A DNA stretch of 40,281 bases from JBGSKY01 sp041740995 (GCA_041740995.1 JBGSKY010000317.1:1-40281); one strand, 5' to 3'; positions 18,035 to 27,242 are shown, numbered from the stretch's first letter. Made by a program: numbers and translations. Notes: a model not told the origin generated them from the letters alone.

Positions 18035-19544
18035 CCTAAAATGTTTTGGTGTCGTCGTTGCCCTATTGGTTGCTTTTTGCAACAAATCAGTCGCGGAAGA
18101 CTCATCTGCGGCGGTAATCGAAACGACGAAATCTGGCAGCGAATCTGCTGGTTGGATCGACTTGCTCCAACCCGAAGAATTCGCGGCGACTTGGAAATCA
18201 ACCTCCTTCGGTGGCGAGGGCAAAGTCGAATTTAAGGACGGCGTACTGCGACTGGGCAACGGCGATCCGATGACCGGCGTTACTTTCGTAAAAGATTCAA
18301 TGCCCAAGGATAATTTTGAGATTAAATGGTCAGCAAGACGTGTTAGCGGCACTGATTTTTTAAGCTGCCTGACATTCCCGGTCGCTGAAGAATTTTGCTC
18401 TGTCGTAGTCGGTGGTTGGGGCGGCGGTTTGGTCGGTTTAAGCAGTATCAATCACAGCGACGCATCGGAAAACGAAACGACCCAGTTCCGCAGTTTTACC
18501 AACGGCCAGTGGTATGATTTCGTTCTGACGGTGACTCCTGAACAAATCATTTTTACCATCGATGGCGAAGAGATGATCGATGTGCCGCGAGCTGACCGGA
18601 GTTTCTCAACGCGGCTTGAAGTCACTCGCTGTAAACCACTTGGCATTTGTACTTACCAATCGACCGGCGAGATCAAAGATTTGAAACTGCGAAGCCTCGA
18701 CGCGAAAGCGGTGCAGGTGGTTGAAGATGCAGCAGAAAAGCAAACCGTAAAACCGAAGTTCATGCAGATCAAGAAGAACGATAAAGATCAGCTGGAAGCG
18801 CTTCAAACGGCAGTCGCATCTTACAAGATCACGGGCGGTCCTTTTGACGGCGCAACGATCGATCTTGTTGGAGCAGTACATGTTGGCTCTAGCGAGTATT
18901 ATCAAGAGCTTAATCGTCGCTTTGCAACGTACGATGCGGTGCTATTTGAGTTGGTTGCGGACCCGGAAATTAGATTGGCCGGTCGAAAGGACCGCGAAGG
19001 CGTGATCAATCCGGTCAGCTCGATGCAGGTGGCCATGAAAGATGCACTGGAGCTGCAATTCCAGCTTGATGAAATAGACTACGACGCGAAAAATTTTGTC
19101 CACGCCGACATGACTCCAGACGAGTTTTTGAAGGACATGGAAAAACGTAAAGACAGCTTCGTGTCGATGTTCGCGCGAGTGATCGGTTCATCAATTGCAA
19201 TGCAAAGTACCGGTGGCGGTGGACAAGAAGCTGCGATGTTGGCGGCGATGATGCAACCTAATCGAGCTGTTGCGTTGCGACGGGTGTTTGCGCAACAACT
19301 CGACACGGCCGAGATGCAAATGGCCGGTCTGGCCGATTCAAAAGGCCTCTCAACATTGGTAACAGAGCGAAACAATAAGACGATGTCAGTGCTTCGATCG
19401 GAATTGAAGTCCGGTAAACGCAAGCTGGCGATCTTTTTCGGCGCTGCTCACTTGGACGATATGCATTTGAAGCTGGAGCGAGACTTCGATGCTAAACTCA
19501 GCCAGACAACCTGGGTAACTGCTTGGGATCTGCGAAACAACTAG
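18021..19544 (+). CDS. Secreted DUF1080-like/TraB (PrgY, GumN) family fusion protein
   Basis: The start at ATG 18021 (or the adjacent ATG 18024) gives a signal peptide (VVVALLVAFC, residues 11-20). Residues about 45-228 form a beta-rich, concanavalin-like domain similar to DUF1080 (3-keto-disaccharide hydrolase): WIDLLQ, FKDGVLRL, FEIKWSARR, NGQWYDFVLTV, TIDGEEM, GEIKDLKLRSL. Residues about 265-505 match the TraB/PrgY/GumN superfamily: GAVHVG at 284-289, LFELV at 308-312, a TERN motif at 448-451, and a second GxxH, FGAAHLDD, at 473-480. Such proteins are thought to be metal-dependent hydrolases or proteases, related to Tiki. The gene overlaps bpt by 14 bp and is probably translationally coupled to it. 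The domain combination is unusual. Substrate unknown. Confidence 0.85.
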   Translation: MMHSSLKCFGVVVALLVAFCNKSVAEDSSAAVIETTKSGSESAGWIDLLQPEEFAATWKSTSFGGEGKVEFKDGVLRLGNGDPMTGVTFVKDSMPKDNFEIKWSARRVSGTDFLSCLTFPVAEEFCSVVVGGWGGGLVGLSSINHSDASENETTQFRSFTNGQWYDFVLTVTPEQIIFTIDGEEMIDVPRADRSFSTRLEVTRCKPLGICTYQSTGEIKDLKLRSLDAKAVQVVEDAAEKQTVKPKFMQIKKNDKDQLEALQTAVASYKITGGPFDGATIDLVGAVHVGSSEYYQELNRRFATYDAVLFELVADPEIRLAGRKDREGVINPVSSMQVAMKDALELQFQLDEIDYDAKNFVHADMTPDEFLKDMEKRKDSFVSMFARVIGSSIAMQSTGGGGQEAAMLAAMMQPNRAVALRRVFAQQLDTAEMQMAGLADSKGLSTLVTERNNKTMSVLRSELKSGKRKLAIFFGAAHLDDMHLKLERDFDAKLSQTTWVTAWDLRNN

Positions 19545-19717
19545 TCTTACCAGCGTCCCCGCCTTGAATTATCAGCCGAAGAGCTCCGGTTTCTGCAACA
19601 CAACCAGACCTAACGGCTATCGGCCGATGTGGACAGTTAAAAAAACTTGCCCCGAGCAATCCCGCCCAGCCGAACCCGAGTCTGCGTTTAGATAAGACTC
19701 TCTACTCTAAGCCAGCC

Positions 19718-20485
19718 CTATTCCATTTCCGCGATGCGGATGTTGCGCCATTTGGCCCAGAAGGCATCCTCGCTTTTGCCAACGCCGTGAACTTGCAAGC
19801 CGATGAATCCTTCCGCCGTCATGTCATCGTGAAAGTCGGCGCGTAATTCGCCGTTCATAAAAGTTCGAATGTGATCACCAACGGCTTCAACCCGGAAGCT
19901 GTTCCATTCTTCTGGTTTGTACAATTGCTGTCCTTGAGCTGTAAACGCCTTCGGATCGCCGCCAATTGTGCCAGGAAATATCCAGCCGCGCCGAGCTTCA
20001 TCGTAAATGCCGCCCATCCACGATCGATCCAATTTATTCGCATCCAGTTCCGACTGGTAACCATGCACGCGGCCAGCTGGGATTTTGCGCGGCTTACCTC
20101 CTTCGCCGACTTCAACCATCGTTTCGGTATCGAACACCAGGGCTCGGAACATCACGCCGCTGTTGAGCCGTGGATCGACGATCGTTTCGTACTCAAGCAC
20201 AAAATCCTTGAAGCTCTTATCGGTGCACAGAAACGTGTTCTCGGTATTTGGAACACTGGTCCCAACGATTACGCCGTCTTCAACCGAATATTTCGCGTTG
20301 CCCCCTTTGACGTTCCAGCCATCGAGAGTTTTTCCATCGAACAAGTCGACGAATTGTAGCGTCGCAGCTCCTTCCGCCGATGCTATGTCTTTTTCCTGTG
20401 CGTGGCTTTGCAGTCCGTTTCCGGCAATCAGCGAGAACAACGAAAGCGCGGCAATACGAACGAAACGGTGGGATGAAACTTTCAT
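19718..20485 (-). CDS. Secreted DUF1080 (3-keto-disaccharide hydrolase-like) protein
   Basis: A typical planctomycete DUF1080 protein of 255 aa. A signal peptide occupies residues 1-29, with cleavage near SHAQE. The domain begins with FVDLFDGKTLDGWNVKGG and continues with YSVEDGVIVG, FVLEYE, NSGVMFRA, GYQSELDA, EEWNSFRVEAVGDHIRTFMNGE and GFIGLQVHG, ending with KWRNIRIAEM. These are the usual family blocks. Members have been linked to hydrolysis of 3-keto glycosides; no catalytic residue can be assigned here. It lies 169 bp downstream of the UvrA-like gene on the same strand and may have its own promoter. It is convergent with the DUF1080-TraB fusion gene. Confidence 0.92.
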   Translation of the reverse strand: MKVSSHRFVRIAALSLFSLIAGNGLQSHAQEKDIASAEGAATLQFVDLFDGKTLDGWNVKGGNAKYSVEDGVIVGTSVPNTENTFLCTDKSFKDFVLEYETIVDPRLNSGVMFRALVFDTETMVEVGEGGKPRKIPAGRVHGYQSELDANKLDRSWMGGIYDEARRGWIFPGTIGGDPKAFTAQGQQLYKPEEWNSFRVEAVGDHIRTFMNGELRADFHDDMTAEGFIGLQVHGVGKSEDAFWAKWRNIRIAEME

Positions 20486-20500
20486 GAAATTCTCTTTAAA

Positions 20501-20521
20501 TAGTTGGCTGTTAGTTGGCTG
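20501..20521. repeat. Two 10-bp tandem repeats in the DUF1080 leader
   Basis: TAGTTGGCTG occurs at 20501-20510 and 20512-20521, an 11-bp period, 16-36 bp upstream of the DUF1080 start codon. It may be an operator-like site or simple slippage. Confidence 0.4.
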
Positions 20522-20654
20522 ATCAATAGCCGCGACTTTCCTGGCCGCGAAAATTCTTCGTTCAGGGCTCCTTTAGCAGCCCGGTCCAAGTTTCATTCGG
20601 ACAGCTCGTGCGATTGTCTTTTGTATTGTCGCATTAACGCACCGCTGGTTTGCT

Positions 20655-23534
20655 CTATTGACCTAGCGATTGCGTTATGAAGTAACCGGTCTTGGATTCC
20701 TTACAAGCGCTAATTGTACTTGGCGGCCCGGCGACGACCACCCGCCCGCCGCGCGTTGCGGAGCCAGGGCCGATGTCGATAATCCAATCTGCCGCGTTCA
20801 AAAATTGCTCGTTGTGCTCGACGACAATCAAACTGTGTCCACGATCAACAAGCTTTTGCAAACACTGAATCAATTTTTCGACGTCATAAAAATGCAGCCC
20901 CGTTGTTGGTTCGTCCATCACGATCAACGTCGAACGATTCGATACGTTTAACAGAAAATTCGCCAGCCGCAGTCGCTGCGATTCGCCCGCCGAAAGGGTC
21001 GACGTCGGCTGACCAAGCTCGATATAGTCAAGCCCGACTTCGCTCAAAACGGCCAAGCGATCCTGGATCTTCGGAGTGCCTCGAAAAAAATCGTTCGCCT
21101 CTTGGACGCTCATCCGCAACACATCAGAAATCGTTCGATCGCGATATCGAACGGCCAGCACCTCTGGACAAAACCGCTGACCATGACAATCAGGACAAAC
21201 CACTTGGACATCCGCCAAAAAAATCATATCGATTTCGAGATAACCGATCCCTTCACATTTGGGACATCGGCCTTCGGCACTATTGAATGAAAAATTGCTC
21301 GGTGTCATGTTTCGCGAAACGGCATCGCGAGTCTGGCTAAAGAGCGAGCGGATTTCGTCGAACGCTTTCACCATCGTGACCGGCACACTCCGCGTCGATC
21401 GACCGGAGATGCCTTGATCGATCATTATGCAATCATCAAATCGAAGCGAACCGGCCAGCTTGTCAAATGGCAACGGTTCGTCAGTTGGCATCCCTAATCG
21501 CTGCTGGATTGCCGGCACAAACGTTTCGTTGACCAACGAGCTTTTTCCGCTGCCGCTGACGCCGCTGACAACACAGAAAACTTGTTGCGGAAATTCGACG
21601 TCAATGTTTTGCAAGTTATGACCACAAGCACCACTCAGCGTGATGAAATCTGTTGCTGCCCGATTGCGGCGCAGTGCGATGTTCCGAGTTGCGTCGTACA
21701 GATAGCTTGACGTCAGCGTTTTGGCCTTCGCGAGTTGTGACGGTGGTCCGGAAAAAACAATCTCGCCGCCCAGCCGACCGGCCAGCGGTCCGACCTCCAG
21801 CAAATAGTCTGCCTGCTCGATCAGCGGCGGTTCGTGTTCAACAACCAGAACCGTATTGCCGCGATCGCGAAGCCTGCATATCACGTCGATCAAGCGTTGA
21901 CTATCGTCAGCATGAAGTCCCACTGTCGGTTCGTCGAGAACGTACAACATACTGACAAGATTCGAACCGAGAACGCTCGTCAAATTGACCCGCGTCACCT
22001 CACCACCACTCAGCGTCCGAAGCGGGCGATCAAGCTGTAGGTATTCAAGCCCAACGTCAGCGAGATAGCTTAGTCGACCGCTTAACTGCTGCACAATAGA
22101 GCTGGCGGTTTTCGCTCGCACCGAATCGAGTGACAGCTCAGCCAGAAATTTTTGCAGCTGTCCAACTGTCATTGCGTTAAGCTGGGCGATGTTCTGTCCA
22201 GCGATATGAAACGCCAACGACTCCGGACGTAAACGCTGACCGTTGCATTGAGGACAAGGCAGATAAGAGTGCCAGCGGGCGGCAAAGATGCGGATGTGCA
22301 TCTTGTATTTCTTCTTTTCAAGCCAACGAAAGAATCCCTTCAAGCCACCGAAATCCCTGGCCGGCACGCCATCCATAACTATTGCGCGCTGTGACTTGGT
22401 AAGCTTTGAGTAGGGCGCGTCGACGTCGAGTTTGACAGATTTAGCCAACGCTAAAAGCTCATCCAGCTCGTGCGAATATGCCGGAGTTGTCCATGGTGCG
22501 ATAGCGCCTTGACGCAGCGATTTGCTTTCGTCAGGCACGATCTTCTTCATATCCAGTTCTTGGACTTCGGCCAATCCTTCGCATCGTTCGCAGGCACCAA
22601 TCGGAGAGTTGAACGAAAACAAGCGCTGATCAGGCGTAGGATATTGCCGACCGCAGTGATTGCAAATCAAGTCTTCATGGAAATGATATTGCCAATACGC
22701 TCGACCATCGATGACCAACCCCGCTGCTGGCGGTTGCAGTTCCGACAAAATATCGCCTTCTGGATCTTTTAGCACTAGCAACTCAGCTTTACCTTCGCCC
22801 CACGCAAATGCTGTTTCAAGTGCTTCGGACCATCGATCAAGATCCTGGCCCATCTGCAAACGATCAACCACAATCGCGACTTCAGATTTCTCATTAACGG
22901 CGGCGACTAAAGCCGTTCGATCGTCATCTGAAAGGCTAAAAGATTTTTCAGCGACGATAATCCGAACGAATCCAGACGACTGCAAATGCGCCAGTTGCAA
23001 CGCCAGATCAGTTGCGTCGTCCCATTTCAACGTGAAACTGACCATGGCTCGGATTGACGTCGGCAAGCTGGCTGTCCAGGCGAGCACGTTGGACGCGTTT
23101 TGTCGTATGACTTCGTGACCGCAATCGATGCAACGCAGCTCGGCTATCTTTGCAAAGAGCAATCGCAAGTAGTCATCGATCTCGGCTGACGAGCTGACGA
23201 TGCTGCGATTATTCCGCGACGCTCCCTTCCGCGACACTGCGATCGCGGGCGGCAAGTTCTCGAGGGTGTCGTATTCCGGTCGATCCAGTCGCTCGAGAAA
23301 CTGCCGCGCATAAGACGAAAAACTTTCGATGTATCGTCGCTGACCTTCGGCGTACAACGTGTCAAAGGCTAGCGACGTCTTGCCGCTGCCGCTCACTCCG
23401 CAAATTACTGTCAAAGAGCCAAGTGGCACATCAACGTCGACGCTTTTAAGATTGTGCGCGCGTCCGCCGCGCAACCGAATCGCTGGACGACTTACAATTT
23501 CGGGAATAGCTTTTTTGGATTTTCGTACTGTCAT
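20655..23534 (-). CDS. Divergent UvrA-family ABC ATPase
   Basis: This is an excinuclease ABC subunit A family protein of 959 aa, with two ABC modules. Walker A GVSGSGKT is at 46-53 and a second GVSGSGKSS follows in the C-terminal half. Zinc modules CNHC...CERC and CPKC...CPDC are present, as are DEPTVGLH and DEPTTGLH. Differences from classical UvrA: the KNPRSTVGTVTEI region reads SIVSSSAEI, the first ABC signature is LSGGEVTR (508 onward), and the second is SAGES (848-852) instead of SGGEA. The UvrB-binding region is poorly recognisable. It is thus probably a paralogue, not the housekeeping UvrA; NER or a resistance-type role are both possible. ATG 23534 was chosen over TTG 23624, which would add 30 unrelated residues. 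It follows glycerate kinase by 86 bp. Confidence 0.85.
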   Translation of the reverse strand: MTVRKSKKAIPEIVSRPAIRLRGGRAHNLKSVDVDVPLGSLTVICGVSGSGKTSLAFDTLYAEGQRRYIESFSSYARQFLERLDRPEYDTLENLPPAIAVSRKGASRNNRSIVSSSAEIDDYLRLLFAKIAELRCIDCGHEVIRQNASNVLAWTASLPTSIRAMVSFTLKWDDATDLALQLAHLQSSGFVRIIVAEKSFSLSDDDRTALVAAVNEKSEVAIVVDRLQMGQDLDRWSEALETAFAWGEGKAELLVLKDPEGDILSELQPPAAGLVIDGRAYWQYHFHEDLICNHCGRQYPTPDQRLFSFNSPIGACERCEGLAEVQELDMKKIVPDESKSLRQGAIAPWTTPAYSHELDELLALAKSVKLDVDAPYSKLTKSQRAIVMDGVPARDFGGLKGFFRWLEKKKYKMHIRIFAARWHSYLPCPQCNGQRLRPESLAFHIAGQNIAQLNAMTVGQLQKFLAELSLDSVRAKTASSIVQQLSGRLSYLADVGLEYLQLDRPLRTLSGGEVTRVNLTSVLGSNLVSMLYVLDEPTVGLHADDSQRLIDVICRLRDRGNTVLVVEHEPPLIEQADYLLEVGPLAGRLGGEIVFSGPPSQLAKAKTLTSSYLYDATRNIALRRNRAATDFITLSGACGHNLQNIDVEFPQQVFCVVSGVSGSGKSSLVNETFVPAIQQRLGMPTDEPLPFDKLAGSLRFDDCIMIDQGISGRSTRSVPVTMVKAFDEIRSLFSQTRDAVSRNMTPSNFSFNSAEGRCPKCEGIGYLEIDMIFLADVQVVCPDCHGQRFCPEVLAVRYRDRTISDVLRMSVQEANDFFRGTPKIQDRLAVLSEVGLDYIELGQPTSTLSAGESQRLRLANFLLNVSNRSTLIVMDEPTTGLHFYDVEKLIQCLQKLVDRGHSLIVVEHNEQFLNAADWIIDIGPGSATRGGRVVVAGPPSTISACKESKTGYFITQSLGQ

Positions 23535-23620
23535 CGATTTTATTGGAACACTTGGAAGGCCAACGCTTAGTCTACTTAGCACAACACTTGCAAGCTCGCA
23601 CAAGTAATGGCAATGAGCAT

Positions 23621-25009
23621 TCAATCCTTCTTCCTGACCAACACGACGCGGACGTCACAGACATTGGTTCCGGTCATCCCACAATCGATCATTGTACCAA
23701 GCTCTCGAAAAATTGAATGTGAATCGAAACGTCGCTTCGCGTCACGAATCTGTTCTTCGTGTGCACCAATCCACGACATCGATTGCCGATCAATCCAAGC
23801 TCCCGCGACTGGTGTGCTGCCGTCTTCACCGTCAGTCCCGCCGGACAAGAGGCAAAAATCAAACTCGCGTGAGATCGTTCCTGGTAGGTACAACAATCGT
23901 AACGCGGCAGACAAAACTATATGTTGATTCCGCCCTCCACGACCAAGTTGCACCGCGCCAAGCATCGAAAGATCGACCGTCGGCTCTCCGCCTTCGATGT
24001 TGCAATCGACTGCATTTTGACTTACCAGATTCATCAGTCCGCCAACCATGCGGTCACCGACGACAACTGCGTCGCCCTCGCTGCGGCGATAACATTGCAA
24101 GTGATATCGATAGCCCAGTTCGACCGCTTTGACGCCCGCCGCGTCAACTGCTGTCACGTTGTTCGCCAAAATAAGGTTGGCGAAATGTCGCGGCGTGTTT
24201 GCCTTCACCGCCGACGAAACAGCGGAAGTTCGCCAAGCGCTCATCTTTCTAACCAGGGAATGCGCAGGCGATAGCCGATCGATCATTACTTGCATCGCTT
24301 GTTCCCAGTCTGGCGAGCAAGTTGCACAGGTTGGCCCTGACGCGATCGTCGCCAAGTCGTCATCCAAGACGTCGGAAATAATTAAGCTGACAAGTTGATT
24401 GCTGCGGCAGTGTCGCAACAAGCCGCCGCCTTTGATATTGCTCAGCACGCGACGAACGCAGTTAAGCTCATGAATGCTCGCCCCGGCAAGACTTAAGGTT
24501 CGCGTGACGTCGATCTTGTCGGCGAGCGTTACCGATGCGATCGGATCAACCAACAGGCTGGAACCGCCGCCGCTGATCAGACAAACCACCAAATCGTGCG
24601 GCTTGGCTTGTGAGACGATCTCGATGATTCGTCGAGTCCCCACCACTGCGGCAGATGTCGGGAAATTGCTGCCGATTGAACGCGACGGATGAATTACGAT
24701 CGATTGCAAAACATGACCAGAATTGGGCTCGCCGACAGCGTTGACCCAGCCGCTGACTCGATCAAACCATTTGCTTTCCTTGAGTGCATCGAGCAGCCCG
24801 CTGACCATTCCGCTGACCGCTTTGCCAGCCCCGACGACATAGATCCGCGACTCGTCAGCCAGTTCGAACTCCTGATCGTCAATCGAAATTTGATTGCCGC
24901 TGACTTCGATTGACTTGCGGACAACTCGCTCTGGCCGAACTGCATCGACAGCCGCGTTCCAGATCGAAAGCGCGTCGCACGCGACCTTCGATGGCTTGCG
25001 ATTTAGCAT
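23621..25009 (-). CDS. Glycerate 2-kinase (GckA/TtuD, DUF4147-MOFRL)
   Basis: This enzyme phosphorylates D-glycerate to 2-phosphoglycerate with ATP. Residues about 10-240 form the DUF4147 domain, with YVVGAGKAVSGM, a nucleotide loop LISGGGSSLLVDP, NCVRRVLSNIKGGGL and SDVLDDDLATIASGP. The C-terminal MOFRL domain (about 330-455) shows GGEPTVDL, GRGGRNQHIVLSAAL and LSGGTDGEDGSTPVAGAW, which are the family signature. Length 462 aa is normal. ATG 25009 overlaps the last base of the pdeM stop codon (TGATG), so translation is coupled to pdeM. A GTG one codon earlier is also possible. No tartrate or glyoxylate pathway genes are nearby. Confidence 0.92.
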   Translation of the reverse strand: MLNRKPSKVACDALSIWNAAVDAVRPERVVRKSIEVSGNQISIDDQEFELADESRIYVVGAGKAVSGMVSGLLDALKESKWFDRVSGWVNAVGEPNSGHVLQSIVIHPSRSIGSNFPTSAAVVGTRRIIEIVSQAKPHDLVVCLISGGGSSLLVDPIASVTLADKIDVTRTLSLAGASIHELNCVRRVLSNIKGGGLLRHCRSNQLVSLIISDVLDDDLATIASGPTCATCSPDWEQAMQVMIDRLSPAHSLVRKMSAWRTSAVSSAVKANTPRHFANLILANNVTAVDAAGVKAVELGYRYHLQCYRRSEGDAVVVGDRMVGGLMNLVSQNAVDCNIEGGEPTVDLSMLGAVQLGRGGRNQHIVLSAALRLLYLPGTISREFDFCLLSGGTDGEDGSTPVAGAWIDRQSMSWIGAHEEQIRDAKRRFDSHSIFRELGTMIDCGMTGTNVCDVRVVLVRKKD

Positions 25010-25710
25010 CACGCGTCAACCTTGCTAGCCTGCGGATCGCGACGGCGTTGTAGTTGAATCAATTCGTTGTCGCAGATCATGTATGCGTCATCGTCGTCAG
25101 CCACTTTCACCACCGCGCCGCCAGTGAATTCACCAAAAGCGGGCAAAACTAAGCTGTGCGATCGTACCCAAAAACAGGGCAGTCGCGTTGCCGCGAAACC
25201 TCGGGCCGAAAGCCTAACACACGGATGCACGTGACCGCCGATTTGAAAAGGATCCTTGTTCGCATCAACTTCTTGCGGATCGTGAACAAGCGTAAAACCA
25301 TCGCAATCGACCTGCGATTGAATCGATGCAAAGGGCAGCTCTGCAAGACGGCTGCGAGCGGATTTGTCATGATTTCCGACGATCAAATGAATGGCTACTT
25401 GTGATTGGAGACTTATCAGGAATGAATCAAGCTGATCAAAAACTGCGTCAATCAACGAGCTTGCTGCGTGGACGATATCGCCCAACACAAAACACTGCGT
25501 CGGCTGGCTGTGATCGATGGCTGCTTGCCAACGCGAGAGTGTTTTTTCAGTAACGCCAGTCGGCACATAGATTCCGGACTGACGGAACGTGGAATCTTTT
25601 CCGAGATGCAAGTCGGCTAATAGCAACGTTCGTGTGCCAGGTAAGAACGCTGTCCGATCGCTTGATAAAACGATTGGTGTGTCCGCCAACGACAATTCAA
25701 TAGATTCCAT
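25009..25710 (-). CDS. pdeM: Ligase-associated-type metallophosphoesterase PdeM
   Basis: The calcineurin-like phosphoesterase motifs are in order: DLHLGKD, LGDIVH, GNHD and GHVHP, which bind two metal ions. The family-specific features are RTLLLADLHLGK with a downstream RQSGIYVPTG, and FGEFTGGAVV near the C-terminus, as in PdeM (ligase-associated DNA damage response endonuclease). Members normally sit beside an Lhr-like helicase, an ATP-dependent ligase and an exonuclease-like protein; none of these is here. Instead proA is 36 bp upstream, glycerate kinase overlaps by one base, and a UvrA-like gene follows. ATG 25710 is preferred over TTG 25740. About 233 aa, normal length. Confidence 0.88.
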   Translation of the reverse strand: MESIELSLADTPIVLSSDRTAFLPGTRTLLLADLHLGKDSTFRQSGIYVPTGVTEKTLSRWQAAIDHSQPTQCFVLGDIVHAASSLIDAVFDQLDSFLISLQSQVAIHLIVGNHDKSARSRLAELPFASIQSQVDCDGFTLVHDPQEVDANKDPFQIGGHVHPCVRLSARGFAATRLPCFWVRSHSLVLPAFGEFTGGAVVKVADDDDAYMICDNELIQLQRRRDPQASKVDA

Positions 25711-25746
25711 TCTTCGTCCTAAATCGATTGTCAAATCCAAAGATTA

Positions 25747-27039
25747 TTAACCGCGAATTTGTCCGTTGCCGCGAACGATGTACTTGTAACTGGTCAGCTC
25801 GCGAAGGCCACAGGGGCCGCGGGCGTGAAACTTGTCGGTGCTGATTCCAATCTCCGCTCCGAAGCCAAACTCTCCTCCATCGTTGAATCGCGTAGAAGCA
25901 TTAACGACAACTGCAGCCGAATCGATCGCGTTAAGAAAGCGTTCAACGTTCGCGTAGTTGTTGCTGACAATCGTATCGGTATGTCCTGAACCATAACGAT
26001 TGATGTGCGCAATTGCCGCCTCGACGCTTGTCACAACACCGACTGACATCTCAGGGCCGAGGTATTCCGTTGACCAGCTTGACTGGGTCGCCGGAGTCGA
26101 TGTTTGCAAAAGCTTCGCCGCCGATGGGTCGGCATGATAGGTGATTTTGAAAGGCGTCAATCGCGACTGTAACTTCGGCAACAATTCAGCCGCAATCGAT
26201 TCATGGACCAGCAGGGTTTCCATCGCGTTGCAAACACCCATCCGCTGGCATTTCGAATTCTCAATGATATTCAAAGCCATAGCGAGATCTGCTTGAGTGT
26301 CAACGTAAACGTGGCAAATCCCGTCGAAGTGCTTGATGACCGGCATCGTCGCTTCGGTAGCCACGCGTTCTATCAGCTCCTTGCCGCCGCGTGGAATGGC
26401 CACGTCAATGCATTTGTTGTCGGCGAGCAGCTTGCCGACGACCGCCCGATCTGTAATCGGGACAAGCTGAATGGCGTGCGTGGGCAAGTCAAATTTTGCG
26501 AGCAGGCTTTGCATGACTTTCACGATTTCTTGGCTGCTGTGGATCGCCTCTTTGCCGCCCCGCAAGATGACGGCGTTACCGCTTTTGAGACAGATAGCCG
26601 CTGCATCAGCGGTCACGTTCGGACGTGATTCGTAGATAAAAAAGACGACGCCCAGCGGCACGCGGACTTTGCTGATCTGCAATCCGTTAGGCCGCCGGAA
26701 GCTTTCGAGCGTCTCGCCGATTGGGTCGGGCAAGCGTGCGATCGCCCGCAGCCCCTCAGCGATCGCCGCAATGCGTTTACCGTCCAACCGCAATCGATCG
26801 ATCGCTGCGTCGCTGAGCCCATACATCGGAGCGTTTTCTAAGTCGCGAGCATTGGCGTCAACAATCCGCGATTCGGCCTGTTGCAGGGCATCAGCAGCGG
26901 CCATTAAGAATTCATTTTTGGCAACGGTACTGGCCAACGGCAATTGCTGTGATGCCGATTTAGCATCGCGGGCCATCTGGTCGCAAAGCGCGTCGATATC
27001 GACAGCGGTTGCGTTTGTGTCAGCTTTTACAGTCGCCAT
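25747..27039 (-). CDS. proA: Gamma-glutamyl phosphate reductase
   Basis: ProA reduces gamma-glutamyl phosphate to glutamate-5-semialdehyde with NADPH, the second step of proline synthesis. Recognised blocks are KVRVPLGVVFFIYESRPNVT, AVILRGGKEA, then VDVAIPRGGKEL-like text (here CIDVAIPRGG), HFDGICHVYVD, the nucleophile region KCQRMGVCNAMETLL, and C-terminal VNASTRFNDGGEFGFGAEIGIST and GPCGLRELTSYKY. Length of 430 aa is usual. proB is not adjacent. It is the first gene of the proA-pdeM-glycerate kinase-uvrA-like run, with a 350-bp upstream region containing a copy of the dispersed repeat. Confidence 0.96.
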   Translation of the reverse strand: MATVKADTNATAVDIDALCDQMARDAKSASQQLPLASTVAKNEFLMAAADALQQAESRIVDANARDLENAPMYGLSDAAIDRLRLDGKRIAAIAEGLRAIARLPDPIGETLESFRRPNGLQISKVRVPLGVVFFIYESRPNVTADAAAICLKSGNAVILRGGKEAIHSSQEIVKVMQSLLAKFDLPTHAIQLVPITDRAVVGKLLADNKCIDVAIPRGGKELIERVATEATMPVIKHFDGICHVYVDTQADLAMALNIIENSKCQRMGVCNAMETLLVHESIAAELLPKLQSRLTPFKITYHADPSAAKLLQTSTPATQSSWSTEYLGPEMSVGVVTSVEAAIAHINRYGSGHTDTIVSNNYANVERFLNAIDSAAVVVNASTRFNDGGEFGFGAEIGISTDKFHARGPCGLRELTSYKYIVRGNGQIRG

Positions 27040-27218
27040 AGGTTTAAATTCGATCGAGCCGGTTTGATTTTGGTTCTAGCTGGTTGGTAGTAGAGCCAGT
27101 CTAACGAATGAGCAAGCCGATTGGCAAGAAGCAGGTAGGGTAGAGCCGTCTCGCTCCCCGGTCAGCTTGTTTGGCGTGACTCATATTAGAATGCATTAGC
27201 CTTTATTTGGGGCTGCCA

Positions 27219-27242
27219 CGAAATAACTTCCCGATTTGCACG
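27219..27242 (+). repeat. Degenerate 24-bp intergenic repeat, copy B
   Basis: Matches 7497-7520 at 19 of 24 positions in the same orientation. It lies 40 bp from the 53-bp repeat copy 2 and might be part of a larger composite element. Confidence 0.3.

Noticed and set aside
19545..19717. Search for a terminator between the two convergent DUF1080-related genes
   Set aside because: A 10-bp palindrome (ATCGGCCGAT) and an A-run are present but not arranged as a stem followed by a T-run.
23535..23624. Upstream TTG start for the UvrA-like gene, which would place it next to the glycerate kinase stop
   Set aside because: The 30 added residues do not resemble UvrA N-termini, while ATG 23534 directly precedes the conserved part.
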